5,700 nt of DNA from Sulfitobacter sp. (GCA_026421135.1 JAPKCR010000186.1:1-5700); one strand, 5' to 3'; shown: positions 1 through 5,700, numbered from the stretch's first letter. Translations and numbers: made by a program. Notes: generated by a model not told the origin, from the letters alone.

Positions 1-1240
1 GGGCCCATGTGCACAGCTTGGCGATCATCGGATCGTAATACATGCTGATCTCGCCGCCTTCATAGACGCCGGTATCATTACGCACTGCCATCTCACCGCT
101 GGGCGCATCACCTTGCCATTTGCCATTCGTCAACAACGGGCCTGCGGCAATCTCCATGGGTGGGCGGTAGCGGGTCAAACGACCGATAGAAGGCAGAAAG
201 CCCCGATAAGGGTCTTCTGCATAAAGACGGTTTTCAATAGCCCAACCGGTCAACTTTATATCATCTTGGCTGATCGTCAGCTTTTCGCCATTGGCAACAC
301 GGATCATCTGTTCAACCAGATCAACGCCGGTGATCAGTTCAGTCACAGGATGTTCAACCTGCAAACGGGTGTTCATTTCGAGGAAATAAAAGTTCTTGTT
401 GCCGTCCACGATGAATTCGACGGTTCCCGCCGAGGCATAGCCAACAGCTTGGGCCAGTGCGACCGACTGTTCGCCCATCGCCTTGCGCGTGGCCTCGTCC
501 AGAAATGGCGATGGCGCTTCTTCAACGACCTTTTGGTTGCGGCGCTGGATCGAACATTCACGCTCCCCCAGGTAAACGCCGTTGCCATGCGCGTCGCACA
601 AGACCTGGATTTCGATGTGACGTGGCTGGGTCACGAATTTCTCGATAAATATCCGGTCGTCGCCAAAGCTGTTTGCAGCTTCGTTCTTGGATGACTGGAA
701 CCCCTCACGGGCCTCTTCATCGTTCCATGCAATGCGCATGCCCTTGCCGCCGCCGCCCGCTGACGCCTTGAGCATCACCGGATATCCAACTTCGTTCGAG
801 ATTTTCACCGCCTCGTCTGCGTCAGCGATCAAACCCATATAGCCGGGAACGGTCGAAACACCCGCTTCCTGAGCGATTTTCTTCGAGGTGATCTTGTCAC
901 CCATCTTTTCAATCGCGCCAACTGGGGGCCCTATGAACGCCACGCCTGCTGCGGCAAGTGCTTCGGCAAATTTCGCGTTCTCTGACAAGAAGCCATAGCC
1001 CGGATGCACAGCCTGCGCGCCAGATTTCTTGACCGCGGCCATGACCTTGTCGATTACGATGTAAGACTGGTTGGCGGGGGGCGGTCCAATGTTGATCGCC
1101 TCGTCTGCCATTTGAACGTGCAGCGCTTGCGCATCTGCGTCCGAATAGATGGCGACGGTCTGGATGCCCATCTTTTTTGCGGTCTTGATTACACGGCAGG
1201 CAATTTCACCGCGGTTAGCGATCAGGATCTTATTGAACAT
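1..1240 (-). CDS. pccA: Propionyl-CoA carboxylase alpha subunit, biotin carboxylase part (3' end outside window)
   Basis: This is the biotin carboxylase half of propionyl-CoA carboxylase. It uses ATP and bicarbonate to carboxylate biotin, which PccB then uses to make methylmalonyl-CoA in the cytoplasm. The first 413 codons are present, starting [16 protein letters not shown], the standard opening of the family. The glycine-rich ATP-grasp loop [11 protein letters not shown] is at residues 158-168, and [14 protein letters not shown] begins at 288. Residues R292, Q294, V295, E296 and R338 (in ENRLYAEDP) fall at the same numbers as the catalytic residues of E. coli AccC. Full-length relatives have about 660-680 residues, so the BT domain and the biotinyl carrier domain lie beyond the left edge. 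The ATG is preceded by AAAAGGA with 6 nt spacing. A terminator-like hairpin ends 30 nt upstream. Other acyl-CoA carboxylase alpha subunits, such as methylcrotonyl-CoA carboxylase, share this domain; the nearby pccB favours PccA. Confidence 0.95.
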   Translation of the reverse strand, partial: MFNKILIANRGEIACRVIKTAKKMGIQTVAIYSDADAQALHVQMADEAINIGPPPANQSYIVIDKVMAAVKKSGAQAVHPGYGFLSENAKFAEALAAAGVAFIGPPVGAIEKMGDKITSKKIAQEAGVSTVPGYMGLIADADEAVKISNEVGYPVMLKASAGGGGKGMRIAWNDEEAREGFQSSKNEAANSFGDDRIFIEKFVTQPRHIEIQVLCDAHGNGVYLGERECSIQRRNQKVVEEAPSPFLDEATRKAMGEQSVALAQAVGYASAGTVEFIVDGNKNFYFLEMNTRLQVEHPVTELITGVDLVEQMIRVANGEKLTISQDDIKLTGWAIENRLYAEDPYRGFLPSIGRLTRYRPPMEIAAGPLLTNGKWQGDAPSGEMAVRNDTGVYEGGEISMYYDPMIAKLCTWA

Positions 1241-1270
1241 GGACTGTCCTTTTGGGTCTTGAGGAAACGG

Positions 1271-1303
1271 AAAAACCCCGCATCAGCATTGGCTGAGCGG
1301 GGT
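1271..1303 (-). terminator. Rho-independent terminator after the glycine-rich lipoprotein gene, also in the pccA leader
   Basis: On the minus strand ACCCCGC (1303-1297) pairs with GCGGGGT (1281-1275). An inner stem, TCAGC with GCTGA, closes a CAAT loop, leaving one unpaired base, and TTTT follows (1274-1271). It starts about 54 nt after the stop codon at 1357 and ends 30 nt before the pccA start. It can terminate the lipoprotein transcript or act as a read-through or attenuation point for pccA. Confidence 0.85.
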
Positions 1304-1356
1304 CTGAATTGTGATATCGTGACGCGCTGCCGGTGTCGGCAAAAGCGTCGTTTAGC

Positions 1357-1563
1357 TTAGTTGCAGCGTACGGCACCCGATTGGCAGGCAAGTACGTTTG
1401 CGCCGGCACCGATGGCCGCGCCCTGAAGCAAGCTGCCGCCTGTGAGGGCAGCGGCACCAGCACCGACGGCACCGCCACCGATCGCTTGTTCGCCAAGGGT
1501 GTCGCCGCAAGCTGCAAGGCCTGCACTGGCTGCGAGGGCGAGAATGATGTTCTTGAATGACAT
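1357..1563 (-). CDS. Small glycine-rich lipoprotein (68 aa)
   Basis: This is a predicted lipid-anchored envelope protein of unknown function. Residues 1-19 form a lipoprotein signal peptide: a lysine at position 4, a hydrophobic stretch, and a lipobox LAAC with C19 as the lipidation site. The mature part is only about 50 residues, dominated by small residues (GGGAVGAGAAA and a second run, LLQGAAIGAGA). This recalls the glycine-zipper segments of small outer-membrane lipoproteins. Two further cysteines, C60 and C67, near the C-terminus could form a disulfide. The ATG has AAGGA 8 nt upstream. The gene has its own 175-bp upstream region and a strong terminator downstream, so it is probably a separate transcript between the two carboxylase genes. 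I cannot name the family with certainty. Confidence 0.85.
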   Translation of the reverse strand: MSFKNIILALAASAGLAACGDTLGEQAIGGGAVGAGAAALTGGSLLQGAAIGAGANVLACQSGAVRCN

Positions 1564-1590
1564 GGGAGGTGTCCTTTTGATCTGCTCACA

Positions 1591-1608
1591 ATTACGTTAT
1601 GATTACGT
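1591..1608. repeat. Two ATTACGT direct repeats one helical turn apart
   Basis: ATTACGT occurs at 1591-1597 and again at 1602-1608, a repeat step of 11 bp. The pair lies 28-45 bp upstream of the start codon of the glycine-rich lipoprotein gene, where a promoter or operator would be expected. The spacing suits a protein bound on one face of the helix, but no regulator family is recognised. Confidence 0.3.
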
Positions 1609-1649
1609 GGTCTAACGCGTGTATCGATCAATGGTTCCTTCGCCACAAC

Positions 1650-1669
1650 AAAATAGCCAAGGCTATTTT
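1650..1669. repeat. Perfect 9-bp inverted repeat (hairpin or operator)
   Basis: AAAATAGCC (1650-1658) and GGCTATTTT (1661-1669) are exact reverse complements separated by AA. A run of T follows on the plus strand and T residues follow the stem on the minus strand. It lies 12 nt beyond the terminator at 1681-1708 in the direction of transcription. It may be a second, back-up terminator for the 1739-2086 gene, or a dyad operator for the downstream lipoprotein gene. Confidence 0.5.
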
Positions 1670-1680
1670 TGACCAAGGGC

Positions 1681-1708
1681 AAAAAACCGCTAACCATCGT
1701 GCGGTTTT
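1681..1708 (-). terminator. Rho-independent terminator after the 115-residue gene
   Basis: On the minus strand AAAACCGC (1708-1701) and GCGGTTTT (1690-1683) form a perfect 8-bp stem with a 10-nt loop, and the T run continues to 1681. It begins 31 nt past the stop codon at 1739. The plus strand also shows a stem followed by TTTT, so it could work in both directions, although no plus-strand gene ends here. Confidence 0.8.
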
Positions 1709-1738
1709 CCGCTGATATGACGCTGAAACCCATGTTGC

Positions 1739-2086
1739 TTAGTCCTCGAACGCATCGGCAAAGGACGCCCGTGCGAGAGGTTCATTGATAACGAGAAGCG
1801 CCTCGTAGTCTGCCGGGTCAAAGGGATCTTGGGCTGGAACGACCTCGCGGCCAAAAAGCCATGACAGGCGGCCCGCATCCAGATTGCCACGCTCGAATGG
1901 TTCGTTACCGAAACATTCCCACAGCGCCGCCATGAACGCCGTATCGGCACGCCGGTCAACCGACTTGCGGTCAGAGCGCCGTTCGCGACGGGTCAGCGGT
2001 GTCACCCCTTTAGGGTTGGCGCGACGAATTGTGAATTGAAAGTCCGAACCGGGCATACGCCCCGGAAAACCGCGATGTTTCAGCAT
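1739..2086 (-). CDS. Conserved-looking hypothetical protein (115 aa)
   Basis: I do not recognise this protein. It has no signal peptide or membrane segment, so it is probably cytoplasmic. Residues 21-46 are strongly basic (RRANPKG, then RRERRSDRK and RR), as in nucleic-acid or ribosome-binding tails. The remainder, from about residue 48, is acidic and looks folded: AALWECFGNEPFERG, then LSWLFGREVVPAQDPFDPADYEALLVINEP. The assigned ATG has a run of G residues about 5 nt upstream as a weak ribosome site; an internal Met at residue 11 (codon 2056-2054) is a possible alternative start. Support for a real gene is the long open frame followed by a strong terminator on the same strand, and coding-like composition. 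It lies 87 bp after the 47-residue lipoprotein gene and may be cotranscribed with it. Confidence 0.7.
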   Translation of the reverse strand: MLKHRGFPGRMPGSDFQFTIRRANPKGVTPLTRRERRSDRKSVDRRADTAFMAALWECFGNEPFERGNLDAGRLSWLFGREVVPAQDPFDPADYEALLVINEPLARASFADAFED

Positions 2087-2141
2087 GATACCCCCCGGAC
2101 TGCAGGGATCGTGCGCGGTGTCAGTCGTGTATCAAGCGTGA

Positions 2142-2163
2142 GGACAGGCGCGTGCGCCTGCCC
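2142..2163 (-). other. GC-rich hairpin after the 47-residue lipoprotein gene
   Basis: CAGGCG (2145-2150) pairs with CGCCTG (2155-2160) around a CGTG loop, and GG/CC pairs continue outside one mismatch. It starts 11 nt after the stop codon at 2174. No T run follows on the minus strand, so it is a poor intrinsic terminator. It could instead be a partial terminator or an mRNA 3'-end stabiliser between two cotranscribed genes. Confidence 0.35.
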
Positions 2164-2173
2164 CCGGCAAGTC

Positions 2174-2317
2174 TTACTTGTACTTGCCTGTGTATACTGG
2201 CTCAACCGAGATTGGCTCGGGTGCAACCACAACATATTCTTCCTGCTGCTTTGGTGCGCATGCCGAAACGGCTGCGATAAGGCCGAATGCGGCCAGCATT
2301 GTGATGCTCTTGGACAT
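2174..2317 (-). CDS. Very small lipoprotein (47 aa)
   Basis: This is a short open frame on the minus strand that length cut-offs would miss. The start is well marked: AGGAG sits 6 nt before the ATG. Residues 1-20 are a classic lipoprotein signal (MSKSITMLAAFG, a hydrophobic core, and lipobox VSAC), with C20 as the lipidation site. The mature peptide is only 28 residues: APKQQ, an acidic-valine stretch EEYVVVAPEP, then ISVEPVYTGKYK. Position +2 after the cysteine is alanine, not aspartate, so by the E. coli rule it would be sorted to the outer membrane. It resembles small secreted lipoproteins I recall from Rhodobacterales, but no function is known to me. It lies between the DUF6497-like gene (214 bp upstream) and the 115-residue gene. 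Confidence 0.85.
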   Translation of the reverse strand: MSKSITMLAAFGLIAAVSACAPKQQEEYVVVAPEPISVEPVYTGKYK

Positions 2318-2323
2318 CTTAGT

Positions 2324-2328
2324 CTCCT
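2324..2328 (-). promoter_or_regulatory. Ribosome binding site of the 47-residue lipoprotein
   Basis: AGGAG on the minus strand, 6 nt before the ATG at 2317, inside the context GACAGGAGA. The same nine bases precede the 21-codon GTG ORF. This strong site is the main reason to accept such a short gene. Confidence 0.8.
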
Positions 2329-2531
2329 GTCACTGTTTGAAGGGTCCGGCACTGCCTCATGCCAATAAGACCCCGGATTTGAGGTAAGGGATACTTGGGT
2401 ATTCCTTGGCGCGATATTACCGTAGTTGAATTGCGTTGCATACGGGTCGCATTTCAATCGGCGGAAATGTGACGACAAAGCCGCAGTTGTGCCATTCGCC
2501 AGCGGTCGCGGCGCAAGATGTTGTGGTTGCA

Positions 2532-2909
2532 TTACAAAGCCTCCCAGATGCAGGTGCCATTTTTCAGGCGATATGCTTCGAAAAACTGTGTTGCGTCAGG
2601 GTCAACAGCGCCAAATTCAACCGCCCGATCCGCCAACGAAATCACAATCACGTCGCCTGTCAGCGCATACTGTGCGAGATAGGGGATAGCCAGCGTATCG
2701 CACAGGGCATTCATATCAGTTCCCGCTGCTTCGTAATCAATCGTACCGTCTTCCCGGCCGATTTCAGGGGCAATAAAGCGGAACCGCAACCAAGTTTCGT
2801 TGCCCATCTGGTCAACCAGCACTTCTTGCAGGTCAACGGGTTGCCCCGAAGGCACATCGATCGCCTGCACAGATGTGGCAGCAAGGATCAGGGCGGCAGC
2901 CAGTTTCAT
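2532..2909 (-). CDS. Secreted protein resembling the DUF6497 family (125 aa)
   Basis: This is a predicted periplasmic protein of unknown function. Residues 1-16 form a cleavable signal peptide ending VQA, giving a mature protein of about 109 residues. Recognisable segments are VPSGQPVDLQEV at 19-30, RFRFIAPEI at 42-50, DMNALCDT at 65-72, VISLADRAVEFG at 89-100 and DPDATQFFEAYR at 103-114, ending NGTCIWEAL. The two cysteines, C70 and C120, could form a disulfide in the periplasm. This pattern matches my memory of DUF6497, a Rhodobacterales-centred family; the name is from recall, not a search. Its ATG overlaps the TGA of the 21-codon ORF as ATGA, and AGGTGG lies just upstream, so translation is probably coupled. 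It follows pccB without a terminator, which suggests cotranscription. Confidence 0.88.
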   Translation of the reverse strand: MKLAAALILAATSVQAIDVPSGQPVDLQEVLVDQMGNETWLRFRFIAPEIGREDGTIDYEAAGTDMNALCDTLAIPYLAQYALTGDVIVISLADRAVEFGAVDPDATQFFEAYRLKNGTCIWEAL

Positions 2910-2971
2910 CCGGCCACCTGCCCTGCCATCGCTGTCAGCGAGTTCAGGTTATGATCAACAAACGGTTTCAC
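2906..2971 (-). CDS. 21-residue GTG-start ORF coupled to the DUF6497-like gene
   Basis: The minus strand reads GTG, then KPFVDHNLNSLTAMAGQVAG and TGA. The GTG has AGGAG 6 nt upstream, the best ribosome site in the interval, and the stop overlaps the next gene's ATG as ATGA. That pattern is typical of real, translationally coupled reading frames. The peptide has no membrane segment or signal. It may be a small protein, a leader peptide that delivers ribosomes to the downstream start, or the remnant of a longer gene. I do not recognise its sequence. Confidence 0.6.
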   Translation of the reverse strand: MKPFVDHNLNSLTAMAGQVAG

Positions 2972-2977
2972 GCGTTT

Positions 2978-2982
2978 CTCCT
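2978..2982 (-). promoter_or_regulatory. Ribosome binding site of the 21-codon ORF
   Basis: AGGAG on the minus strand, 6 nt before the GTG at 2971. It lies 53 nt after the pccB stop codon, so ribosomes would load here independently of pccB translation. It is what points to GTG as the start. Confidence 0.65.
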
Positions 2983-3034
2983 GTCGTGCCAAAGGTACTA
3001 GGCCTTCGGCGAGGAATATTGAGAGCCAGAGAAG

Positions 3035-4567
3035 CTAGAGCGGGATGTTATCGTGTTTCTTCCAAGGCATCGTTTTTTGCTTGTTGCGCAAAGACGCGAA
3101 TGCACGGGCAATGCGTTTGCGCGTCATGCGCGGTTGAATGACCTCGTCAATGAAGCCACGTTCTGCCGCAACAAAAGGGTTGGCAAATCGCGTCTCGTAG
3201 TCCGCCGTGTGACGGGCGATTTTTTCGGGATCTTTCAGATCAGCGCGGTGGATAATCTCTGTTGCACCTTTGGCACCCATCACTGCGATCTCGGCTGTAG
3301 GCCACGCATAGTTAAAGTCAGACTGAAGGTGTTTGGATGCCATCACGTCATAGGCACCGCCATAGGCTTTGCGGGTAATGACGGTCACCATCGGAACCGT
3401 TGCCTCGCCATAGGCGAAAAGCAGTTTGGCACCGTGCTTGATAACGCCGCCATATTCCTGGCTGGTACCGGGCAAAAAGCCGGGCACGTCAACCAAGGTC
3501 AGGATCGGAATTTCAAATGCATCGCAGAAACGGACAAACCGCGCGGCCTTGCGCGAACTGTCGATATCAAGACAGCCTGCCAGCACCATTGGCTGGTTAG
3601 CGACAACGCCGACTGTGCGGCCTTCGATGCGGATAAATCCGGTCAGGATGTTTTTGGCAAAGTTTTCCTGAATTTCGTAGAAATCGCCCTCGTCAGCCAA
3701 TTTATGGATCAATTCTTTCATGTCGTAGGGCGTGTTGGCGTTTGCGGGCACAAGCGTATCCAGCGAAGCCTCAATCCGGTCCGGGTCATCAAAGAACGGG
3801 CGGACGGGTGGTTTTTCACGGTTGTTGGCGGGCAAAAAATCGATCAAGCGGCGGACCTCGGCCAGCGCTTCGACATCATTTTCAAACGCCGCATCTGCTA
3901 CGGACGATTTGCGCGTATGGGTCGAGGCCCCGCCCAGCTCTTCGGCTGTGACCTGTTCGTTGGTCACGGTCTTAACCACGTCTGGGCCGGTCACGAACAT
4001 ATAGGACGTGTCTTTGACCATAAAGATAAAGTCGGTCATCGCAGGGGAATACACCGCGCCGCCCGCACAGGGGCCCATAATCACGCTGATTTGGGGGATC
4101 ACGCCAGAAGCTTCGATATTGCGCTGGAAAACTTCGGCATAGCCGGCAAGGCTGTCCACACCTTCCTGAATGCGCGCGCCGCCAGAATCGTTGATGCCGA
4201 TGACGGGGGCCCCGTTCTGAATAGCCATATCTTGGATCTTGCAGATTTTCTGAGCGTGCGCCTTGGAAAGCGACCCACCGAACACGGTGAAATCCTGACT
4301 GAATACATAGACAAGGCGGCCGTTGATTGTGCCCCACCCCGTGACAACGCCGTCGCCTGCAGGCTTTTGATCTTGCATGCCGAAATCGGTGCAGCGGTGG
4401 GTGACGAACATGTCGAATTCTTCGAAAGACCCTTCATCAAGCAGCAGATCAATCCGTTCGCGTGCAGTGAGCTTGCCACGGGCGTGCTGCGCATCGATGC
4501 GCTTTTGCCCACCACCAAGGCGGGCTTCTTCGCGACGGTCTTCCAGCTGTTCCAGGATATCTTTCAT
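3035..4567 (-). CDS. pccB: Propionyl-CoA carboxylase beta subunit (carboxyltransferase), 510 aa
   Basis: PccB transfers the carboxyl group from carboxybiotin on PccA to propionyl-CoA, giving (S)-methylmalonyl-CoA. The family assembles as an alpha6-beta6 complex in the cytoplasm. The protein is complete at 510 residues, the usual length. It has two crotonase-like halves. The N-terminal half carries [14 protein letters not shown] at 127-140 and [13 protein letters not shown] at 165-177. The C-terminal half carries [16 protein letters not shown] at 359-374 and [16 protein letters not shown] at 399-414. The glycine pairs G169-G170 and G403-G404 are at the two oxyanion-hole positions. D407, in GGAYDVM, corresponds to the aspartate (D422 of Streptomyces PccB) linked to propionyl-CoA preference over acetyl-CoA. 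The ATG at 4567 has AGAGGT just upstream. The promoter region contains PccR-type palindromes. The closest alternative, methylcrotonyl-CoA carboxylase beta, fits less well. Confidence 0.98.
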   Translation of the reverse strand: MKDILEQLEDRREEARLGGGQKRIDAQHARGKLTARERIDLLLDEGSFEEFDMFVTHRCTDFGMQDQKPAGDGVVTGWGTINGRLVYVFSQDFTVFGGSLSKAHAQKICKIQDMAIQNGAPVIGINDSGGARIQEGVDSLAGYAEVFQRNIEASGVIPQISVIMGPCAGGAVYSPAMTDFIFMVKDTSYMFVTGPDVVKTVTNEQVTAEELGGASTHTRKSSVADAAFENDVEALAEVRRLIDFLPANNREKPPVRPFFDDPDRIEASLDTLVPANANTPYDMKELIHKLADEGDFYEIQENFAKNILTGFIRIEGRTVGVVANQPMVLAGCLDIDSSRKAARFVRFCDAFEIPILTLVDVPGFLPGTSQEYGGVIKHGAKLLFAYGEATVPMVTVITRKAYGGAYDVMASKHLQSDFNYAWPTAEIAVMGAKGATEIIHRADLKDPEKIARHTADYETRFANPFVAAERGFIDEVIQPRMTRKRIARAFASLRNKQKTMPWKKHDNIPL

Positions 4568-4628
4568 GACGCACCTCTGTTAGATTTCCCGCATACTAGC
4601 CATTGTGGCCTTACAACCAAAGCGACAT

Positions 4629-4684
4629 TTAGCAAATTTGCAAATCTTATACAGATGGAGATTTGCAAACTGCAAATTTGCTAA
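4629..4684. promoter_or_regulatory. PccR/ScfR-type operator cluster between pccB and the MFS gene
   Basis: The perfect palindrome TTTGCAAA occurs at 4637-4644 and 4662-4669, and the palindrome GCAAATTTGC occurs at 4632-4641 and 4672-4681. Together they form an inverted repeat. TTAGCAAATTTGCAAATCT (4629-4647) is mirrored on the right (4659-4684), but the right arm holds seven extra bases. PccR of Rhodobacter sphaeroides, a short-chain fatty acyl-CoA regulator of the Xre family, is reported to bind paired TTTGCAAA boxes upstream of pccB. The same function here is inferred from the sequence match and the gene context. The cluster covers the predicted pccB promoter and also lies 52 bp upstream of the divergent MFS gene. 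Confidence 0.85.
4646..4675 (-). promoter_or_regulatory. Predicted pccB promoter
   Basis: On the minus strand TATAAG (4651-4646) matches the -10 consensus at five of six positions. TTGCAG (4675-4670) is a weak -35 box with 18 bp spacing. It predicts a leader of about 70 nt before pccB. Both boxes lie within or next to the TTTGCAAA palindromes, so a bound regulator would meet RNA polymerase directly. Confidence 0.5.
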
Positions 4685-4735
4685 GAGTGACGAAGGTCAT
4701 AGACAAAATTCAACCACAGGCATAAATGCATATGC

Positions 4736-5700
4736 ATGAATAGTGAAAATTCCGTCCGGTTTTTGGACAAATCCAGCCCTCCACACATTTCGACTCTGAT
4801 CCTGTTGTCAGGCATTGGAGCGCTGGCAATGAACATGTTTCTGCCCAGCCTGCCGTCGATGGCGGAGTATTTTGGGACGGATTACGCTGTGATGCAGCTT
4901 TCTGTGCCGCTTTACTTACTTTTCAGCGCGGGGTTGCAGCTGATCATCGGGCCGGTATCCGACAATCTGGGGCGGCGCAATGTGTTGCTGTGGGGGTTGG
5001 TAATCTTCATGATTGCAACCTTGGGGTGTATTTACGCACCCACAACGGCGATTTTTCTGATTTGCCGCTGTGCACAGGCCATCGTGGCCGTCACGATGGT
5101 GCTAAGCAGGGCTGTCGTGCGTGATATGTTTTCGCAAGACAAAGCGGCGTCAATGATCGGCTATGTGACCATGGGCATGGCACTGGTGCCGATGATTTCC
5201 CCAGCCGTTGGCGGTTTGCTGGATCAGGCATTTGGCTGGCAGGCGACGTTCTGGGCGATGTTCGCTGTCGGCGGCATCGTCTTTGCCCAGACCTGGTACG
5301 ACCTAGGAGAGACATCCGTCCGGTCGGGCAAAACGATGCGCCAGCAGTTTAGCGAATATCCCGAGCTGTTAAGATCACCGCGTTTCTGGGGATATTCGAT
5401 GGCTGCGGCCTGCTGTTCGGGTGCTTTCTTTGCCTATCTGGGGGGCGCGCCATTCGTAGGCAGCGAGGTGTTTGGCATGGAACCTGCCGAGCTTGGCCTG
5501 TATTTCGGTGCTCCCGCAATCGGTTATTTCGTCGGCAACTTTATCACTGCGCGCATGGCCACGAAACTGGGCGTCAACACGCTGGTGCTGTTCGGGTGCC
5601 TTGCCAATGCCGTTGGCGGGTCCGTGTCGATGCTGATTTTTCTGGCTGGGTATGGCAGCCCGCTGACGTTCTTTGGCATGATGACGCTGGTCGGGTTGGG
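4736..5700 (+). CDS. Bcr/CflA-family MFS drug-efflux transporter (N-terminal 321 codons, 3' end outside window)
   Basis: This is an inner-membrane proton-driven exporter of the drug:H+ antiporter type with 12 membrane segments in the family; the substrate is unknown. The frame starts MNSENSVRF and remains open to the right edge; family members have about 400 residues. The first membrane segment, around 20-41, includes the family-like MNMFLPSLPSMAEYFG. MFS motif A reads GPVSDNLGRRN at 72-82. SRAVVRDMFS at 124-133 is typical of Bcr/CflA proteins. The motif C region, GMALVPMISPAVGGLLD (147-163), is the antiporter signature. A short hydrophilic loop at about 189-210 precedes the second half. The ribosome site is weak: AGG lies 15 nt upstream and is better placed for a six-codon mini-ORF at 4726. 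It is divergent from pccB and shares its regulatory region. Confidence 0.93.
   Translation, partial: MNSENSVRFLDKSSPPHISTLILLSGIGALAMNMFLPSLPSMAEYFGTDYAVMQLSVPLYLLFSAGLQLIIGPVSDNLGRRNVLLWGLVIFMIATLGCIYAPTTAIFLICRCAQAIVAVTMVLSRAVVRDMFSQDKAASMIGYVTMGMALVPMISPAVGGLLDQAFGWQATFWAMFAVGGIVFAQTWYDLGETSVRSGKTMRQQFSEYPELLRSPRFWGYSMAAACCSGAFFAYLGGAPFVGSEVFGMEPAELGLYFGAPAIGYFVGNFITARMATKLGVNTLVLFGCLANAVGGSVSMLIFLAGYGSPLTFFGMMTLVGL

Noticed and set aside
113..694. A 193-codon plus-strand frame opposite pccA
   Set aside because: It lies wholly within the well-conserved biotin carboxylase coding region and shows no family features.
1230..1733. A 167-codon minus-strand frame across two terminators and the glycine-rich lipoprotein
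   Set aside because: It runs through both intrinsic terminators and the ribosome site and start of pccA; the lipoprotein frame is far better supported.
2342..2373. Possible structured leader upstream of the 47-residue lipoprotein (GGGTC/GACCC and GGCA/TGCC stems)
   Set aside because: The stems are only 5 and 4 bp with an asymmetric internal loop and no T run or known riboswitch pattern, so chance is a sufficient explanation.
2318..2531. A promoter for the 47-residue lipoprotein, for example TAATAT around 2410-2415
   Set aside because: No -35 box at suitable spacing could be found, so I cannot place a promoter here.
2080..2532. A 150-codon minus-strand frame covering the 47-residue lipoprotein gene
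   Set aside because: It has low-complexity composition with no signal or domain, and it conflicts with the lipoprotein frame, which has a strong ribosome site, lipobox and coding-like composition.
3053..4684. A 543-codon open frame on the plus strand, opposite pccB
   Set aside because: It is the antisense image of a complete, motif-rich pccB. Its product is rich in Cys and His with no recognisable domain, and such long mirror frames arise from the codon bias of GC-rich genes.
1..5700. Mobile elements, tRNA or rRNA genes, CRISPR arrays, phage or defence genes
   Set aside because: No transposase or integrase frame, no terminal repeats, no regularly spaced repeats and no tRNA-like segments were seen; the window reads as ordinary metabolic and envelope genes.

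Overview
The window is chromosomal DNA from an alphaproteobacterium, most likely a Rhodobacterales/Roseobacter-clade species. The reasons are a moderate GC content, a 510-residue propionyl-CoA carboxylase beta subunit of Roseobacter type, a short-spaced pccB / small envelope genes / pccA layout that I recall from that group, and TTTGCAAA-type operators like those described for PccR of Rhodobacter sphaeroides. This assignment is inferred from sequence features; no database search was done.

Layout. From about 4567 down to position 1, every gene lies on the minus strand. In transcription order they are: pccB (4567-3035), a 21-codon GTG-start ORF (2971-2906), a secreted DUF6497-like protein (2909-2532), a 47-residue lipoprotein (2317-2174), a 115-residue unknown protein (2086-1739), a glycine-rich 68-residue lipoprotein (1563-1357), and the first 413 codons of pccA (1240-1, running off the left edge). 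On the plus strand, from 4736 to the right edge, is the first 321 codons of a Bcr/CflA-family MFS drug-efflux transporter, divergent from pccB. Rho-independent terminators follow the 115-residue gene and the glycine-rich lipoprotein, so the stretch is probably several transcripts and not one operon. No gene-free interval exceeds 300 bases.

Function. PccA (biotin carboxylase, plus carboxyltransferase-linking and biotin-carrier domains outside the window) and PccB (carboxyltransferase) form the biotin enzyme that converts propionyl-CoA to (S)-methylmalonyl-CoA. This is the entry to the methylmalonyl-CoA route into succinyl-CoA. The 168-bp region between pccB and the MFS gene holds palindromes matching the reported PccR site. 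They overlap the best pccB promoter candidate, so propionyl-CoA-responsive control is likely. No pccR-like regulator gene is in the window.

The most notable points are the operator cluster shared by pccB and an efflux pump, the translationally coupled 21-codon ORF, the terminator-like hairpin only 30 nt before the pccA start codon, and the unexplained group of small envelope proteins between the two subunit genes. I do not see evidence for a wholly new system such as a defence island, mobile element or CRISPR array.
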